Positions 1 to 8,826 of a stretch of 64,000 nucleotides of DNA are shown here, piece after piece. A program made the position numbers and the translations under genes. The first letter of the stretch is position 1; each line of letters begins with the position of its first letter. Source of the stretch: Bradyrhizobium sp. CIAT3101 (GTDB lineage: Bacteria; Pseudomonadota; Alphaproteobacteria; Rhizobiales; Xanthobacteraceae); the NCBI RefSeq assembly GCF_029714945.1, contig NZ_CP121634.1, positions 124,001 through 188,000 of the forward strand, given 5' to 3'. The notes under the pieces are model-generated. The model was not told where the DNA came from, did no database searches, and saw only the letters and a program-made list of their open reading frames with translations.

Positions 1-700
1 AGGTTTCGTTTCGCCAGTAGGAACTAGAGCCGGTCTCGACACCAAAGCCCACGGCTAGGACGACAATGTCGAAGTCTGCAGACCTTCCCTCGGTGGCGCC
101 TCGATGGTTTGTCTTAGCTGTGCCATCAACATCTCGAAGCTCACCGATCCATTCAATATGAAATTGACCTATGCCGGTATGGTGCTCATCGATGTGGAGA
201 TGCCTAGCATTGCAGTACAGATGAATATTCGACTTGTCTTTGGCGAGGCGTGTCCATTCCGTGAGCACCTGGACAACAACATCCGACGCGCGAGCCGCAG
301 TCCAATTCATGACAGGCAGCATGGCCGCGCCAACCTGGCTCCCCTCGCGAGGCCAGTTGTAAATATGGGGATGAAGCCATCGTGAATCGCTGCCCTGTTG
401 GAGAGGAAGAAGGGTGTCACGCTCTTCAAACAAGAAAATTTCCGCGTTGACGTTTTTTTCGAGAAGACCTGCCGCGAACGTCAGCCCGGCAAATCCACCT
501 CCCACGATCGCGATCTTCTTTTTCTCAAGGTTTTCACTGCAATTGATCGCTTCTGATTCGACCAAAGCCCAGACAAGATTGAGAGCCCGAATCTGTTGAC
601 TTAGAACGGTGACCCCGGAGTCGTAAGTGCCGATTGAGTAAAGTGGGTGCGACAGTATTCGATAGCTATTCAGAGTCTGCTGGAATTGTGACATTGACAT
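1..700 (-). CDS. FAD/NAD(P)-binding oxidoreductase, 5' part only (runs off the window start)
   Basis: The reverse strand is open from an ATG at 700 to the window edge, about 233 codons, so the C-terminus is missing. Around residue 55-65 it has a nucleotide-binding Rossmann signature (KIAIVGGGFAGLTFAAGLLE), with a possible acidic strand end (FLFEE) about 30 residues later, as in flavoprotein FAD-binding folds. A second segment near the edge (FDIVVLAVGFG) resembles the VxAxG strand that follows the NAD(P) half in these enzymes. Roughly 50 residues precede the Rossmann fold and look like an added N-terminal region. A second ATG lies two codons downstream at 694. Base composition is clearly lower in GC than the core genes from 1191 onward, which suggests an acquired segment. 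The substrate cannot be named. Flavin binding is well supported; the exact start is less so. Confidence 0.6.
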   Translation of the reverse strand, partial: MSMSQFQQTLNSYRILSHPLYSIGTYDSGVTVLSQQIRALNLVWALVESEAINCSENLEKKKIAIVGGGFAGLTFAAGLLEKNVNAEIFLFEERDTLLPLQQGSDSRWLHPHIYNWPREGSQVGAAMLPVMNWTAARASDVVVQVLTEWTRLAKDKSNIHLYCNARHLHIDEHHTGIGQFHIEWIGELRDVDGTAKTNHRGATEGRSADFDIVVLAVGFGVETGSSSYWRNET

Positions 701-967
701 CAGACGCTCACACACTGATCTAGTGTTGGCCTTACCTTCCATTGATAGCGCATTGTGTGCTGCCTCCCGGCCATTTCGATTTGCATGTAGGCTTAGTCAA
801 AGAGCGCCAGACCGAAAGCATCTCTATGCCTTCGATATCCGCCAAACGACTACAGGTCCTAGGACAATCAGAGATTTCATCGCTCGCCAAACACTATAAA
901 TCTCGGGCACTAGGGGAAGCTAGTCAATAAAGGAAGACCGAAATGCAATCGTTGTCGTAACTGATGA
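701..967. other. Non-coding, lower-GC stretch
   Basis: No convincing gene is seen. A 62-codon plus-strand reading frame at 742-930 has no recognisable protein features and an unconvincing start. The stretch probably holds the promoter of the reverse-strand flavoprotein and the junction between lower-GC DNA and the truncated DUF1150-type gene. Confidence 0.4.
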
Positions 968-1099
968 GACCCGGCTGTTCCCCGAAGCCCCGAAGCGCTC
1001 CATGCCGCCGACGGCACGCCGATCATGCTGACCGACAGCCGCGAAGCCGCAGTGGCGAATGCCTGGAGCAACGAGTTGCAGGCGGTGAGCGTGCACTGA
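968..1099 (+). pseudogene. DUF1150-type protein, C-terminal remnant
   Basis: A short in-frame piece follows two consecutive stop codons at 962-967 and ends at TGA 1097-1099. Its end reads ALHAADGTPIMLTDSREAAV and then ANAWSNELQAVSVH, which I recognise as the conserved C-terminus of the small DUF1150 proteins that often follow HSP20 chaperone genes in bradyrhizobia. No start codon or N-terminal half is present, and the sequence to the left changes to lower GC. It is therefore read as a gene cut by insertion or rearrangement. The family assignment is from memory of the motif and is moderately secure. Confidence 0.5.
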
Positions 1100-1131
1100 G
1101 TGCACGCGCGTCGCACGACTAGAAATTTGGC

Positions 1132-1165
1132 GGGCATGCCTTCGCACGAAGGCATGCCCGTTTTC
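1132..1165 (+). terminator. Rho-independent terminator
   Basis: A perfect 12-bp stem (1132-1143 with 1148-1159) encloses a GCAC loop and is followed by GTTTTC. It sits just after the DUF1150 remnant and before the acetyltransferase gene, as expected for a terminator of the former transcription unit. Confidence 0.75.
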
Positions 1166-1190
1166 ATTTGTGCCGCGCCGCTGCTAGACG

Positions 1191-1703
1191 ATGGCCATGG
1201 ATCAGCAGATGCCCATCGCGATTACGACATCCGAGTTGTCGCCCGGCGAGAAGCTGGCCGAGAGCATGCTCGCTCTCAACAACAGCCATGCAGAGGAATT
1301 GTCGTGGCTTGAGCGCGAGCGGATGCAGGACCTCGTCGCGCAGGCCTTCTACGCGCGCAGGATCGGCCATCTCGATGCCTTCCTGATCGCACTCGATCAG
1401 GACGGGCGATACGACAGCCCGAACTTCCTGTGGTTTCAAGCGCGCTACGCGCGCTTCGTCTATGTCGACCGGATCGTGGTCGCAGCAACCGCACGCGGCA
1501 TGGGATGCGCGCGCCGGCTTTACGCCGACCTGTTCGATCGCGCGGTCGAGGCCGGCCACGATCGCATCGTTTGCGAAGTCAATCGCATGCCGCCGAATCC
1601 GGCCTCGGACGCTTTCCACGCCGCCCTCGGATTTACCGAGGTCGGTAGCGCGAGCATCCACGACGGAAGCAAGACGGTCCGCTACCTCTCGCGCCAGCTG
1701 TAG
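1191..1703 (+). CDS. GNAT-family N-acetyltransferase
   Basis: 170 aa, the usual size of a single-domain GNAT enzyme that transfers an acetyl group from acetyl-CoA to an amine. The central part (ARFVYVDRIVVAATARGMG, around residues 85-105) matches the GNAT beta4 strand plus acetyl-CoA pyrophosphate loop. The later CEVNRMPPNPASDAFHAALG followed by FTEVGS is the typical strand-helix-strand end with the conserved xFxxxG pattern. An alternative ATG lies two codons downstream at 1197. It follows a strong terminator, so it is likely transcribed on its own. The acceptor substrate cannot be told from sequence. Confidence 0.85.
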   Translation: MAMDQQMPIAITTSELSPGEKLAESMLALNNSHAEELSWLERERMQDLVAQAFYARRIGHLDAFLIALDQDGRYDSPNFLWFQARYARFVYVDRIVVAATARGMGCARRLYADLFDRAVEAGHDRIVCEVNRMPPNPASDAFHAALGFTEVGSASIHDGSKTVRYLSRQL

Positions 1704-1747
1704 ACGCGGTCCCGGACCACGAAGAGGTAGCGCCCGCCAGGTTCGAA

Positions 1748-2407
<660 letters not shown>

Positions 2408-2636
2408 GAGGCAGGTCCTCCTGTCGTCTTCCGGTGGGTGGCCAATGCGCGCGACGAATCCCGATACAACTTCGACCTGTCCCTGATCGAGGCCGAGACG
2501 ACGCGTTGCACCTGTTTGATTTTGCGACCGAAAATCCGGCCGGATCGAATAGCGCTGCAAGCAATGGCCAGATATCTGCGCCTGGCCGGGCCGAAAGTCA
2601 TGGTGTCGTTCTGAAAAAGTTCTTAAGCATTGCGCC
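2408..2636. promoter_or_regulatory. Divergent intergenic region, peroxiredoxin / winged-helix regulator
   Basis: About 230 bp between two divergent starts must hold both promoters. I see no clear palindromic operator. The peroxiredoxin ribosome-binding site lies at its left end. Confidence 0.4.
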
Positions 2637-4211
2637 ATGGCTACGAGCTACATCATCGGCCCGTTCCGGCTCGACGCGGACGCCGCACTCCTGTTTCGCG
2701 GCAGCGCACCGGTCGCGATCAGCCAGCGCGCCCTCGCCGTGCTGCGCGTGCTCGTCGAGCGCGCGGGAACGCCGGTCTCCAAGGATGCGCTGATCAAATC
2801 GGCCTGGGCCGGCCTCATCGTCGAGGAGAGCAATCTTCCCGTGCAGATCGCCGCACTGCGCCGCGTGTTCGAAGAAGAGCCGGGCGGCGAACGCTGGATC
2901 GAGACCATGCCGAAATACGGCTACCGGTTTGTCGGTCCGGTGAGTCCAGACCACCAGACCTCCGTCGCCGCGTTGCCTCCCGCCGCGACCGACGCGCCTC
3001 CCCTTCCGGCTCAACCGGCGATCGCGGTGCTGCCGTTCCAGAACATGAGCGGCGATCCAAGCCAGGAGTATTTTGCCGACGGCGTCGTCGAGGAGATCAT
3101 CACGACGCTGTCGCGCTTCCGCTCGCTGTTCGTCATCGCGCGCAATTCCAGCTTCACCTACAAGGGCCGCGCCGTCGATGTGAAGCAGATCGGCCGCGAG
3201 CTCGGCGTCAGCTTCGTGCTCGAAGGCAGCGTGCGCAAATCGGCCGACCGCGTCCGCATCACCGCGCAGCTCATCGATGCGTCGACCGGCGCGCATCTGT
3301 GGGCCGACCGGTTCGACGGCGCGCTCGAGGATATCTTCGATTTGCAGGACCAGATCGCGCGGCAGGTCGTGGGGCTCCTGGTGCCGAAGCTCGAGCATTC
3401 CGCGATCGAGCGCGCCAAGCGCAAGCCGACGGAGAGCCTGGGCGCCTACGAATATTATCTGCGCGGCACGGCGGCGATCTATCGCTTCACCATCCGCGAG
3501 GCCAATGTCGAGGCCCTGCAGATGTTCAGGCGTGCGATCGAGCTCGATCCGGAGTTCGCGGCCGCCTACGGCATGGCCGCCTATTGCTACGTCAAGGACA
3601 GGACCAATCGCTGGCCCACCGACGATCTCGCGCGCGACATCGCCGAGACCGATCGGCTGGCGCGGAACGCCATTCGCCTCGGCGGCGACGACGCGCTCGC
3701 GCTCGCCACGAGCGCCGGCGCGCTCTCCTATGTCGTGCGCGATCTCGACACCGGTGCCGCGTGCATCGCGCAGGCGCTTGCCGTCAATCCCAACATGATG
3801 TGGGCCTCCTATTTCGCCGGCTTCATCAAGAGCTGGATGGGCGAGCCTGAGGCCGCCGTCGCGCATCTGATGTATGCAATGCGCCTCAGCCCGGTCGATC
3901 CACTGATGCCCCTGATGCAGGTCGCCACCGCCCACGCGCACTTCTTCGCCGGCCGCTACGCGGAAGCCTCGTCCTGGGCCAACGCAGCCTTGCGCGGCAC
4001 GCCGAGACTGTTGCCGGCACTGCGCATCGGCGCAGCCGCCGATGCGTTCGCCGGGGAGCTCGGCTCCGCGCAGAAGTCCGTGGCCCGGCTGCTCCAGATC
4101 AACCCCGGCGAGCGCGTGTCCAACCTTGAGGCGATCTTCGGCCCCTACCGGCGCCCCGACGATGCCTGGCGCTATGGCGAAGGCCTGCGGCGGGCTGGAC
4201 TGCCGGAATGA
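2637..4211 (+). CDS. Winged-helix regulator with TolB-like and TPR regions
   Basis: 524 aa. Residues 1-105 form an OmpR/CadC-type winged-helix DNA-binding domain (AISQRALAVLRVLVERAG, then SNLPVQIAALRRVF and a C-terminal MPKYGYRFVG hairpin). A Pro/Ala linker follows, then a TolB/FlgO-like segment (AIAVLPFQNMSGDPSQEYFA, later GRELGVSFVLEGSVR), and the rest is helical TPR-type repeats (MFRRAIELDPEFAAAYGMAA). This architecture is common in rhizobia, including proteins with an adenylate-cyclase module, but no cyclase domain is seen here. There is no transmembrane segment, so it is probably cytoplasmic. It is divergent from the peroxiredoxin gene. Its target genes are unknown. Confidence 0.85.
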   Translation: MATSYIIGPFRLDADAALLFRGSAPVAISQRALAVLRVLVERAGTPVSKDALIKSAWAGLIVEESNLPVQIAALRRVFEEEPGGERWIETMPKYGYRFVGPVSPDHQTSVAALPPAATDAPPLPAQPAIAVLPFQNMSGDPSQEYFADGVVEEIITTLSRFRSLFVIARNSSFTYKGRAVDVKQIGRELGVSFVLEGSVRKSADRVRITAQLIDASTGAHLWADRFDGALEDIFDLQDQIARQVVGLLVPKLEHSAIERAKRKPTESLGAYEYYLRGTAAIYRFTIREANVEALQMFRRAIELDPEFAAAYGMAAYCYVKDRTNRWPTDDLARDIAETDRLARNAIRLGGDDALALATSAGALSYVVRDLDTGAACIAQALAVNPNMMWASYFAGFIKSWMGEPEAAVAHLMYAMRLSPVDPLMPLMQVATAHAHFFAGRYAEASSWANAALRGTPRLLPALRIGAAADAFAGELGSAQKSVARLLQINPGERVSNLEAIFGPYRRPDDAWRYGEGLRRAGLPE

Positions 4212-4234
4212 CCGAGGCGTAGGGGCACGCTCGA

Positions 4235-5758
4235 TCAGGTCAATCGCGCGCGGATGTCCGGCTTCAGCACCTTGCCGACCTTGGAGCGCGGAAGATCGTC
4301 CCAGACTTCGATCTGCTTCGGCGTCTTGACGCTGCCGATCTGTCCCTTGACGAAGGCGGCGAGCGCCACGGGGTCGATCCGATGGCCGGCGCGGGGCTGC
4401 ACTACGGCGACGATCCGCTCGCCCCATTTCTCGTCCGCCAGCCCGATCACGGCGCAATCCTGCACCGCCTCATGCGCCCGCAGCGCGTTCTCGACCTCGA
4501 TCGAGTAAACGTTGAACCCGCCGGTGATGATCATGTCCTTGGCGCGATCGACGATATAGAGGTAGCCGTCGTCGTCGAGGTAGCCGATGTCGCCGGTGTG
4601 GTGCCAGCCATGCACTGAGGCTTCAGCCGTGGCTTGCGGATTCTTGTAGTAGCCGTCCATCACCAGCGAACCGCGGACCACGATCTCGCCGCGCGCGCCG
4701 GTCGGCAGCAGATTGCCGTCGCCATCCATGATGCCCGCCTGCACCAGCGGGCTGACCCGCCCGGCCGAGGCGAGACGCTCCATCGCGATGGCGCCGTCGG
4801 CATTGTAATGCTCGCTCGGTGCCATCATCGAGATCATCATCGGCGCTTCGGTCTGACCGAACAACTGCGCCATCGGCCCGATACGCCGCAGCGCCTCCGC
4901 AAGCCGCGTGGCCGAGATCGGCGCCGCGCCGTACCAGAAGCATTGCAGGGACTCGAGCTTCGCGGAGTCGAGCTTGGGATGATCGAGCAGCATGTAGATC
5001 ACGGTCGGCGGCAGGAAGGTGTGCGTGACCCGGTAGCGTTCGATCAAATCGAGGAATTCGCCGATATCGGGGTGATGCATGATCACGATGCGACCGCCGA
5101 GCGCCATGATCGGGAAACACAGCACGCCGGCCGCATGGGTCAGCGGCGCGAGCGCGAGATAGACCGGCCGGCCCTTGAAGGGATAGCCCATCAGGGTCAG
5201 CGCCGTCATGGTCTCGATGTTGCGCCCGGACAGCATCACGCCCTTGGGCTTGCCGGTGGTGCCGCCGGTGCCCGGGATCATCGCGAGATCGTCGATGGTC
5301 TCGCGCTGATAAAAGCCGTCGTCGAGGCCGGCGAGCCAGTTGTCGAAGGATGGCGCGAAGGGTAACTCGGCGTCGAGGCAGACGAGTGCGCGCAACTTCG
5401 GCAGCTCCGGCCTGACCGCCTCGACCATCGGTGCAAAGCTGGAGTGGAACAGCAGCAGGCCGCAATCGAACCCGTCGAGGATGAACTTGTTCTCGGCCGC
5501 TTCATTGCGCGGATTGATCGGGCACCAGACGGCGGCAGCGCGCGAGATGCCGAACACGCAGGAGAAGGCAAGCGGGTCGTTGCCGGACAGGATCGCAACC
5601 TTCTCGCCGGGCGCGATGCCCGAGCGGTCGAGCCCACGCGCGATCCGATAGCTCAGCTGTTGCACCTCGCGATAGCTGAGATCGCGTCCGTCCATGGTGA
5701 GGCAGGGCGCGTCGGCGCCGAGCGAAGCACCTTTGTCGAGGTAATCGATGAAGCGCAT
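4235..5758 (-). CDS. Acyl-CoA synthetase / AMP-dependent ligase
   Basis: 507 aa, normal length for an ANL-family enzyme that activates a carboxylic acid with ATP and joins it to CoA. Motifs in order: the phosphate-binding loop GTGGTTGKPKGVMLSG (about residue 165), the aromatic/Gly motif YGAAPIS, the GQTEA motif, the HHTGDIGYLDDDGYLYIVDR adenylate motif, the hinge RAKDMIITGG, and the C-terminal catalytic lysine region (RSKVGKVLKPD). It is the last gene of a likely minus-strand operon with the saccharopine-dehydrogenase-like and SDR genes, about 105 bp after the former. A TetR-family gene at 8144 is the probable regulator. The acid substrate (fatty, aromatic or other) is not determinable. Confidence 0.92.
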   Translation of the reverse strand: MRFIDYLDKGASLGADAPCLTMDGRDLSYREVQQLSYRIARGLDRSGIAPGEKVAILSGNDPLAFSCVFGISRAAAVWCPINPRNEAAENKFILDGFDCGLLLFHSSFAPMVEAVRPELPKLRALVCLDAELPFAPSFDNWLAGLDDGFYQRETIDDLAMIPGTGGTTGKPKGVMLSGRNIETMTALTLMGYPFKGRPVYLALAPLTHAAGVLCFPIMALGGRIVIMHHPDIGEFLDLIERYRVTHTFLPPTVIYMLLDHPKLDSAKLESLQCFWYGAAPISATRLAEALRRIGPMAQLFGQTEAPMMISMMAPSEHYNADGAIAMERLASAGRVSPLVQAGIMDGDGNLLPTGARGEIVVRGSLVMDGYYKNPQATAEASVHGWHHTGDIGYLDDDGYLYIVDRAKDMIITGGFNVYSIEVENALRAHEAVQDCAVIGLADEKWGERIVAVVQPRAGHRIDPVALAAFVKGQIGSVKTPKQIEVWDDLPRSKVGKVLKPDIRARLT

Positions 5759-5863
5759 GGTCGCCTCCGAAGCGGCGTAAGGTTGGTTAGACGCGGGCCG
5801 CGGTGAAGGTTCACCTCTCCCCGACGGGGAGAGGTGAAGAAAGATCGCCGTCGCACCACATCC

Positions 5864-6991
5864 CTAATCGTGCACGGTCAGGATCGGCTTACCGACAAGG
5901 CCAAAACTGCGCAATTGGCCGAGCAGCTCGTGATGGCCGAACGCCTGGCAGCCGGAGGCGAAGCCGACGCGCTTCGGCGGCTGCTGCAGCAGATGTGCCG
6001 CCGCATAGGCCTGAAGCATGCCGGTCTGCTTGTAGTTGCTGTTGCCGTTGATGACGCAGTGCGCGCGCCCGAGCGGGCCGGAGGCATGCACTGAATCCAG
6101 CGACTTGTTGACGCGAGGGTTCTCGCGCGGCGGCATCGTGTTCATCACGCTGGCCGCGGTCTGCGCCAACGCGGCGTAGCGGTCGTCGGGGTTCATGTTC
6201 TTGGTCGCCTCCAGCGCGCCGGCGACGATCTGCGGCACGCCCAGCATCAGGGCGCGATTGAACACGCCGCCGAGCACCTTCACGTTCGCCACGCGCGGAT
6301 CGCGCTTGAACCACACCGGGTGCGAAGTGCCGCCCCAGGGCAGCGCCAGCGCCAGCTCGTGCTGGCCGGGGATGGCGAGGTTGTAGAGCCCGGCATCGGG
6401 CTGATGCTCGACGTATTTGTTCTGCTCCAGATAGTAGGCCTTGGCCATCGCAGCGTTGACCAGGATGGTCTGCGTCGATGCGATGGTCGGGCTGCCGCCC
6501 CAGAACACGGCAATGTCGAGCGTGTCGAGGCCGGGCGTCTCCAGGCACAGCTGGGCTGCGATCTCGCCGGTGGTGTACATCTGCGCGATGCCTGGCGCCA
6601 ACAGCAACCCGGCATTGGCGAACTTTGCGCCGAACTCCTGTTCGAGCGTGATCAGCCAGTCCTGCTCGCCGGTGGTGTCAGTGTAGTGGCACCGGGCAGC
6701 GGCGCAGGCCTGCACCACCTCGGTGCCGAACTTGGCGAACGGGCCCACGGTGTTGAGCACCACCGAGGCGCCCCTGAACAGTTCAGTCAGCGCGCTCACG
6801 GTGTGCGGCACTTCCACCACCTCGTAGTCGGCAGTCTCGATGCCGGCCACATTCGATTTCATCGCGGCGTTGAGCTTCTCGGCGCTGCGGCCGGCGGCGA
6901 TGAAGGGGATATTGTACTCGCGCAAGTATTCGCAGACCAGGCGGCCGGTGTAGCCGGACGCGCCGTAGACGATGACGGGCTTCTTGCTCAT
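5864..6991 (-). CDS. Saccharopine dehydrogenase-like NAD(P)-binding oxidoreductase
   Basis: 375 aa. The N-terminus MSKKPVIVYGASGYTGRLVC is the Rossmann nucleotide-binding motif (GASGYTG) of the saccharopine dehydrogenase/trans-acting enoyl reductase-like family. The start at 6991 is favoured by a good GGAGG site eight bases upstream and by the position of the Rossmann motif at the very N-terminus; the longer frame adds 35 unconserved residues. It lies about 40 bp after the SDR gene and before the acyl-CoA synthetase, so it likely acts in the same lipid or carboxylic-acid pathway. True lysine metabolism is unlikely in this context. Confidence 0.85.
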   Translation of the reverse strand: MSKKPVIVYGASGYTGRLVCEYLREYNIPFIAAGRSAEKLNAAMKSNVAGIETADYEVVEVPHTVSALTELFRGASVVLNTVGPFAKFGTEVVQACAAARCHYTDTTGEQDWLITLEQEFGAKFANAGLLLAPGIAQMYTTGEIAAQLCLETPGLDTLDIAVFWGGSPTIASTQTILVNAAMAKAYYLEQNKYVEHQPDAGLYNLAIPGQHELALALPWGGTSHPVWFKRDPRVANVKVLGGVFNRALMLGVPQIVAGALEATKNMNPDDRYAALAQTAASVMNTMPPRENPRVNKSLDSVHASGPLGRAHCVINGNSNYKQTGMLQAYAAAHLLQQPPKRVGFASGCQAFGHHELLGQLRSFGLVGKPILTVHD

Positions 6992-7029
6992 TGCGTTCCT
7001 CCGAAGGATTTGTTGTTGATCGTCCGCGC

Positions 7030-7833
7030 TTACATGCCCATGCCGCCATCGACCGGCAGGCCGATGCCGGTGATGAAGCGCGCCTGGTCCGAGCACAGGA
7101 AGACAGCAGCGTCGGCGATGTCCCTGACCTCGGCGAGCTTACCGAGCGGCGTCTGCTCCACCACCGAGCCGACCGCGGCGTTGACGTCGGGCGCGAGCCC
7201 GATCTTCACGATGTCATTGGCAAGCTGCATGCCCATGTCGGTCGGGATCAGGCCCGGATAGATGCAGTTCACGCGCACGCCGAAGCCGAGCTTGCCGGCC
7301 TCCATCGCTCCCACCCGCGTCATGCGATCGACCGCGGATTTGGTGCCCGAATAGACCGCGATGGCCGGGAAGGCGATCGTCGCCGCGACCGAGGCGATGT
7401 TGACGACGGCGCCGCCCTTGCCCGCCGGTCCGCCCGGACGCATGGCACGGAAGGCGTGCTTCATGCCGAGCACGGTGCCGACGATGTTGACGTCGCACAT
7501 CCGCCGCGCGTCCTCGGCCTTGACCTCGGAGATCAGCGACGTGATTTCGATGCCGGCGTTGTTGATCAGGATGTCGTAGCCGCCGAGGGTTGCGATCGTC
7601 GCAGCGGCCGCTTTCTCCCATTGCGCATCGTCGGTGACGTCGAGATGCACGAAGCCGGTTTTCACACCGAGCTTGGCAATCTGGCCGGCGCTGTCCTTGC
7701 CGACGTCATCGAGGATGTCGCCGATCATGACCGCCGCGCCGGATTGCGCGAGTGCATTCGCAATCGCGGCGCCTATCCCGCGGGCTCCGCCGGTGACCAG
7801 GGCTTTGCGGCCATCAAGACTCTTCTCACTCAT
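7030..7833 (-). CDS. Short-chain dehydrogenase/reductase
   Basis: 267 aa classical SDR using NAD(P)(H). Visible motifs: TGGARGIG cofactor loop near residue 15, an acidic residue after beta2 (GDILDD, pointing to NAD preference), NNAG, and the catalytic Ser/Tyr/Lys set in NIASVAATIAFPAIAVYSGTKSA. The C-terminus ends with the common GxxLPVDGGMGM. It is the first gene of the minus-strand operon with the saccharopine-dehydrogenase-like protein and the acyl-CoA synthetase. The start at 7833 has an AGGGAGGATGTG-type site. The region upstream carries repeated inverted-repeat operators, so control by the divergent TetR protein is likely. Confidence 0.92.
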   Translation of the reverse strand: MSEKSLDGRKALVTGGARGIGAAIANALAQSGAAVMIGDILDDVGKDSAGQIAKLGVKTGFVHLDVTDDAQWEKAAAATIATLGGYDILINNAGIEITSLISEVKAEDARRMCDVNIVGTVLGMKHAFRAMRPGGPAGKGGAVVNIASVAATIAFPAIAVYSGTKSAVDRMTRVGAMEAGKLGFGVRVNCIYPGLIPTDMGMQLANDIVKIGLAPDVNAAVGSVVEQTPLGKLAEVRDIADAAVFLCSDQARFITGIGLPVDGGMGM

Positions 7834-7994
7834 CGCACATCCTCCCTTTGCTGATCTTTTGGACTGATCTTGTCGCTGATGATCGGTGCGTGCTGCGCTT
7901 CGCAGCACGGTGCCGGCGCAATGGCGCAACGGCATGCGAGTCCGTTCCGGCGGCGCGGCGCCGGTGGGGGGCATTTCCTCCATTTGTTGGCGTC

Positions 7995-8074
7995 TTGACG
8001 ACTGTCCAAATTCTTGGCGCGCACCCTCCTCCCGGAGCTTGACAGTTGTCAAGGCAAAATTTGACAGTTGTCAA
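7995..8074. promoter_or_regulatory. Putative TetR operators: two identical inverted repeats plus one degenerate copy
   Basis: TTGACAGTTGTCAA occurs twice, at 8039-8052 and 8061-8074. Each has arms TTGACA and TGTCAA around a 2-bp centre, and start-to-start spacing is 22 bp, about two helical turns, so both would lie on the same face of the DNA. A weaker relative, TTGACGACTGTCCAA, lies at 7995-8009. The sites lie between the divergent SDR operon and the TetR gene, the standard place for autoregulation and repression of the adjacent operon. That this TetR binds them is inferred. Confidence 0.7.
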
Positions 8075-8143
8075 AGAGGATGGTCTGTAGGCGATGACGG
8101 ACAATGTGATCGTCGCAACGAAGAGACGGGAGACAGCGCGACA

Positions 8144-8779
8144 ATGGCGCGGCGAGCGACAGGAGCGGTGAAGCGTGAGGCCGTGGTGGAGGTCGTGCGG
8201 GACGACAAGTTCAACGCGCGGCGGATCGAGCTGGCGGAGGCTGCGCTCGAAACCCTGGGCGAGCTCGGCTTCGCACGCACCAGCCTGCGCGAAATCGCGC
8301 AAAACTCCGCATTCACGCACGGCGTGTTCCACTATTATTTCAGCGACAAGCTCGACCTGATCTGTTGCTGCGTCCGCCACTACAAGGCGAAGTGCGTGAC
8401 GCGATACGACGATGTCGTCGCGACGGCAACGAGCCGCGACGAATTGACGGAGGGTTTCCTCGCCAAGCTCGCAGCAACGCTGCAGAGCGAGGCCCGCATG
8501 CACCGTCTTTGGTACGATTTGCGCTCGCAGGCGATGTTCGAGGCGGCGTTCCGCAAGGATGTGCTCGAGATCGACAAGAGCCTGGAAGCCATGATCTGGC
8601 GCATCGCCTCGCGCTATGCCGAGCTCGGCGGCAAGAGACCGGCGTCGTCACCGGCTGCGCTCTATGCGCTGTTCGACGGTCTATTCCAGAGCGCGCTGCT
8701 CAGGCACCTCGCGGGTGACAAGACGGCGACGCCCGAACTGCTCGACGAAGTCCGGCGCCTGATGCCGACGATCTGCTGA
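8144..8779 (+). CDS. TetR-family transcriptional regulator
   Basis: 211 aa. The N-terminal helix-turn-helix reads ALETLGELGFARTSLREIAQ followed by FTHGVFHYYFSDKLDL, the standard TetR recognition helix. The remainder is all-helical, as expected for the ligand and dimerisation domain; YYFSDKLDLICCCVRHYK has three adjacent cysteines at the domain junction, which is unusual. The start at 8144 is chosen over longer frames because it places the HTH at the normal distance and has a GGGAGA site upstream. It is divergent from the SDR/saccharopine-dehydrogenase-like/acyl-CoA synthetase operon with operator-like repeats between, so it probably represses that operon and itself in response to a lipid or acyl-CoA ligand. 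Confidence 0.88.
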   Translation: MARRATGAVKREAVVEVVRDDKFNARRIELAEAALETLGELGFARTSLREIAQNSAFTHGVFHYYFSDKLDLICCCVRHYKAKCVTRYDDVVATATSRDELTEGFLAKLAATLQSEARMHRLWYDLRSQAMFEAAFRKDVLEIDKSLEAMIWRIASRYAELGGKRPASSPAALYALFDGLFQSALLRHLAGDKTATPELLDEVRRLMPTIC

Positions 8780-8826
8780 AGCGCACGAGCGCGCATTCAC
8801 GAAGGAAGCGGGATCCGTCGCCGCTC

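Noticed and set aside
742..930. 62-codon plus-strand frame in the left low-GC region
   Set aside because: No ribosome-binding site, no recognisable sequence features; it probably arises by chance in the promoter region of the reverse-strand flavoprotein.
2598..4457. 619-codon minus-strand frame opposite the winged-helix/TPR gene
   Set aside because: Arg/Gly-rich, low-complexity composition typical of a shadow frame in high-GC DNA; the plus-strand gene has clear domains.
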